Assembly (NCBI RefSeq): GCF_900106045.1
Contig: NZ_LT629802.1
Coordinates: 1,550,001-1,614,000 of the forward strand
Length of the DNA stretch: 64,000 nt
Direction of reading: 5' to 3'
Origin: Pseudomonas mucidolens
GTDB taxonomy: Bacteria; Pseudomonadota; Gammaproteobacteria; Pseudomonadales; Pseudomonadaceae
In this document: positions 62,763 to 64,000 of the stretch, in pieces
Layout of the letters: the number at the start of each line of letters is the position of its first letter
Position numbering within the stretch: the stretch's first letter is position 1
The notes under the pieces: model-generated
The model's input: only the letters and a program-made list of their open reading frames with translations
Told to the model about the DNA's origin: nothing
Databases searched by the model: none
Translations under genes and position numbers: made by a program

Positions 62763-64000
62763 TCAGGCTTGCGGCATCAATTGCTGTCGACATTCCAGCA
62801 TCAGTCGCGCGCCACCGCGCTCGCTGGTGCCCACCTCCAGTTTGAAGCCATGCAAGTTGACGATCGCCGCGACAATCGACAGGCCCAGACCAAACCCGCC
62901 TTGCTGATCACTTTCATCGACCCGATAAAAGCGCTGGAACACCGCCGCCTGTTCGGCCGCGGGAATGCCGGGGCCGGAGTCGAGGACTTCGATCTGTGTG
63001 CTGCCGCCATCGTTGAGTGCCCTCAGAATCACTTCACCGCCTGGCGGCGTGAACTTGATCGAGTTGCTCAACAGGTTGGCCAACGCCTCGAACAGCAGCG
63101 CACGGTCGCCGGTGATCCATGGCAGCGATTCGGGCACTTGCAACAGCAATTCCATCTGGCCTTCCTCCGCCAGAGGCAGGTAGAAATCGTGGAGTTCGCG
63201 AAGCAAAGGCAGCGGATCCAGGCTCAGGAAACCAGAGCGGCGCTGATGGTCCTCCAGCTCGGAAATGCGCAGCAACCCGCGAAACCGTGCCATCAGAGTG
63301 TCGGTCTCGCTGATTACCTCATCCAGTTGCAAGGCATGGGGCGAGCCTGCGTCGGCCTGCTGTTTGATCCGGTACAACTGCGCCCGTAACCGGGTCAGCG
63401 GGGTGCGCAGGTCATGGGCGATGTTGTCGCACACGCCCTTGACCTCGTGCATCAGTTTTTCGATGCGATCGAGCATGGCGTTGACGATGGCCGCCAGCAT
63501 GTCCAGTTCGTCACGCCGGTTGGACAGCGGCAGGCGACGGGTCAGGTCGCCGGCGACAATCGCTTCGGCGCTGGCCTGGATTCCGCGAATCCGTTGCAGC
63601 GGACGCCTGCGCAGCAGATGCCAGCCAGCGACGCCGGGGATAATGGTCAGCGACAATGCCCACAGCAGCGCATGCAGAATGATCCGGGTGACGCCGAACA
63701 GCGAACCGTTTTCGCGTACCAGAATCAGCCAGCGACCGTCCGCGGTGCGGGTGGCCACGGCGTCGCAACTGTCCTGGGGCAGCGTCGGGTCGCGGGATTC
63801 GATGCAGTGCTCCAGGGCGTGGATGCGCCCGTCCAGGGGCAGCAGCGGTGGCACGTGCAGGATCGGCCCGCTCAGTGGGCGAAACTGCGCGTCGAACAGG
63901 CCGTAGGCGTCGACGCCCTTCATGTCGAAGGTCATGCTGGTGGTCAGGGCTTCCACCAGTTGCTCGCCTTCGAAGCGCTGGAACAGGTGTTGACGCTGCA
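62763..64000 (-). CDS. Sensor histidine kinase (5' end beyond window)
   Basis: The minus-strand frame stays open to base 64000, giving at least 412 residues. The visible part has a periplasmic sensor region, a membrane helix (IILHALLWALSLTIIPGVAG), a HAMP domain (RRRPLQRIRGIQASAEAIVA onwards), the phosphoacceptor helix with His in CDNIAHDLRTPLTRLRAQ, and the ATPase boxes N (FEALANLLSNSIKFTP), G1 (VLDSGPGIP) and G2 (GGFGLGLSIVAAI). An internal ATG at 63954-63956 is not the start. The response regulator is probably just upstream, outside the window. The signal is unknown. Confidence 0.93.
   Translation of the reverse strand, partial: QRQHLFQRFEGEQLVEALTTSMTFDMKGVDAYGLFDAQFRPLSGPILHVPPLLPLDGRIHALEHCIESRDPTLPQDSCDAVATRTADGRWLILVRENGSLFGVTRIILHALLWALSLTIIPGVAGWHLLRRRPLQRIRGIQASAEAIVAGDLTRRLPLSNRRDELDMLAAIVNAMLDRIEKLMHEVKGVCDNIAHDLRTPLTRLRAQLYRIKQQADAGSPHALQLDEVISETDTLMARFRGLLRISELEDHQRRSGFLSLDPLPLLRELHDFYLPLAEEGQMELLLQVPESLPWITGDRALLFEALANLLSNSIKFTPPGGEVILRALNDGGSTQIEVLDSGPGIPAAEQAAVFQRFYRVDESDQQGGFGLGLSIVAAIVNLHGFKLEVGTSERGGARLMLECRQQLMPQA

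Overview
The window reads as a chromosomal segment of a Pseudomonas of the fluorescens group. The evidence is the housekeeping order aat-ftsK-lolA-rarA-crcB-serS-cysG followed by tusE/B/C/D-yccA-tRNA-Ser, a fluorescens-type REP pair (REPIN) after cysG, and protein sequences that are Pseudomonas-like throughout. No database search was possible, so the species is an inference.

Layout. 1-13.9 kb is core genome: bpt (cut by the window edge), aat, ftsK, lolA, rarA, crcB, serS, cysG on one side; glutathionyl-hydroquinone reductase, ybiB, the tusDCBE sulfur relay and yccA on the other; then a tRNA-Ser(UGA). 13.9-18.9 kb, just 3' of this tRNA, is a decayed prophage or island. It holds a fusion of three gene fragments including an integrase tail, two nested spanin (Rz/Rz1) cassettes, small unknown genes, an SRAP (HMCES/YedK) fragment and AT-rich filler.

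19.0-49.6 kb is a complete type VI secretion system with all 13 core genes in the order of the P. aeruginosa HSI-II (H2-T6SS) cluster. The leftward operon, in transcription order, is tssA-tssB-tssC-tssE-tssF-tssG-clpV-sfa-(46-aa lipoprotein)-fha-tssJ-tssK-tssL-tssM-stp1-stk1. The rightward unit is hcp-vgrG-DUF4123 chaperone-VasX-like membrane effector-immunity genes. The 670-bp divergent region carries three copies of an 18-bp dyad (TGCGCAA-N4-TTGCRCA type) and sigma54-like -24/-12 elements upstream of hcp. This fits control by the cluster's own sigma54 activator, Sfa. A strong hairpin separates hcp from vgrG.

The most striking part is 46.0-49.6 kb. Three full-length and one broken copy of a two-helix membrane protein (DUF6708-like, presumed immunity) lie in tandem with a period of about 1.11 kb. 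Each copy after the first is preceded by an in-frame remnant of the effector's 3' end. The copies are mosaics of one another, as expected if the locus has repeatedly exchanged effectors while keeping old immunity genes.

49.8-55.1 kb holds accessory genes: Ada, an isochorismatase-type hydrolase, a flavodoxin-fold NAD(P)H oxidoreductase with a divergent LysR regulator, FosA and a glycine-zipper protein. 55.2-62.7 kb is a trans-4-hydroxy-L-proline catabolic operon (FAD dehydrogenase, ketoglutarate semialdehyde dehydrogenase, DapA-family deaminase, epimerase, APC permease) with a divergent PAS-AraC regulator. The window ends inside a sensor histidine kinase gene.
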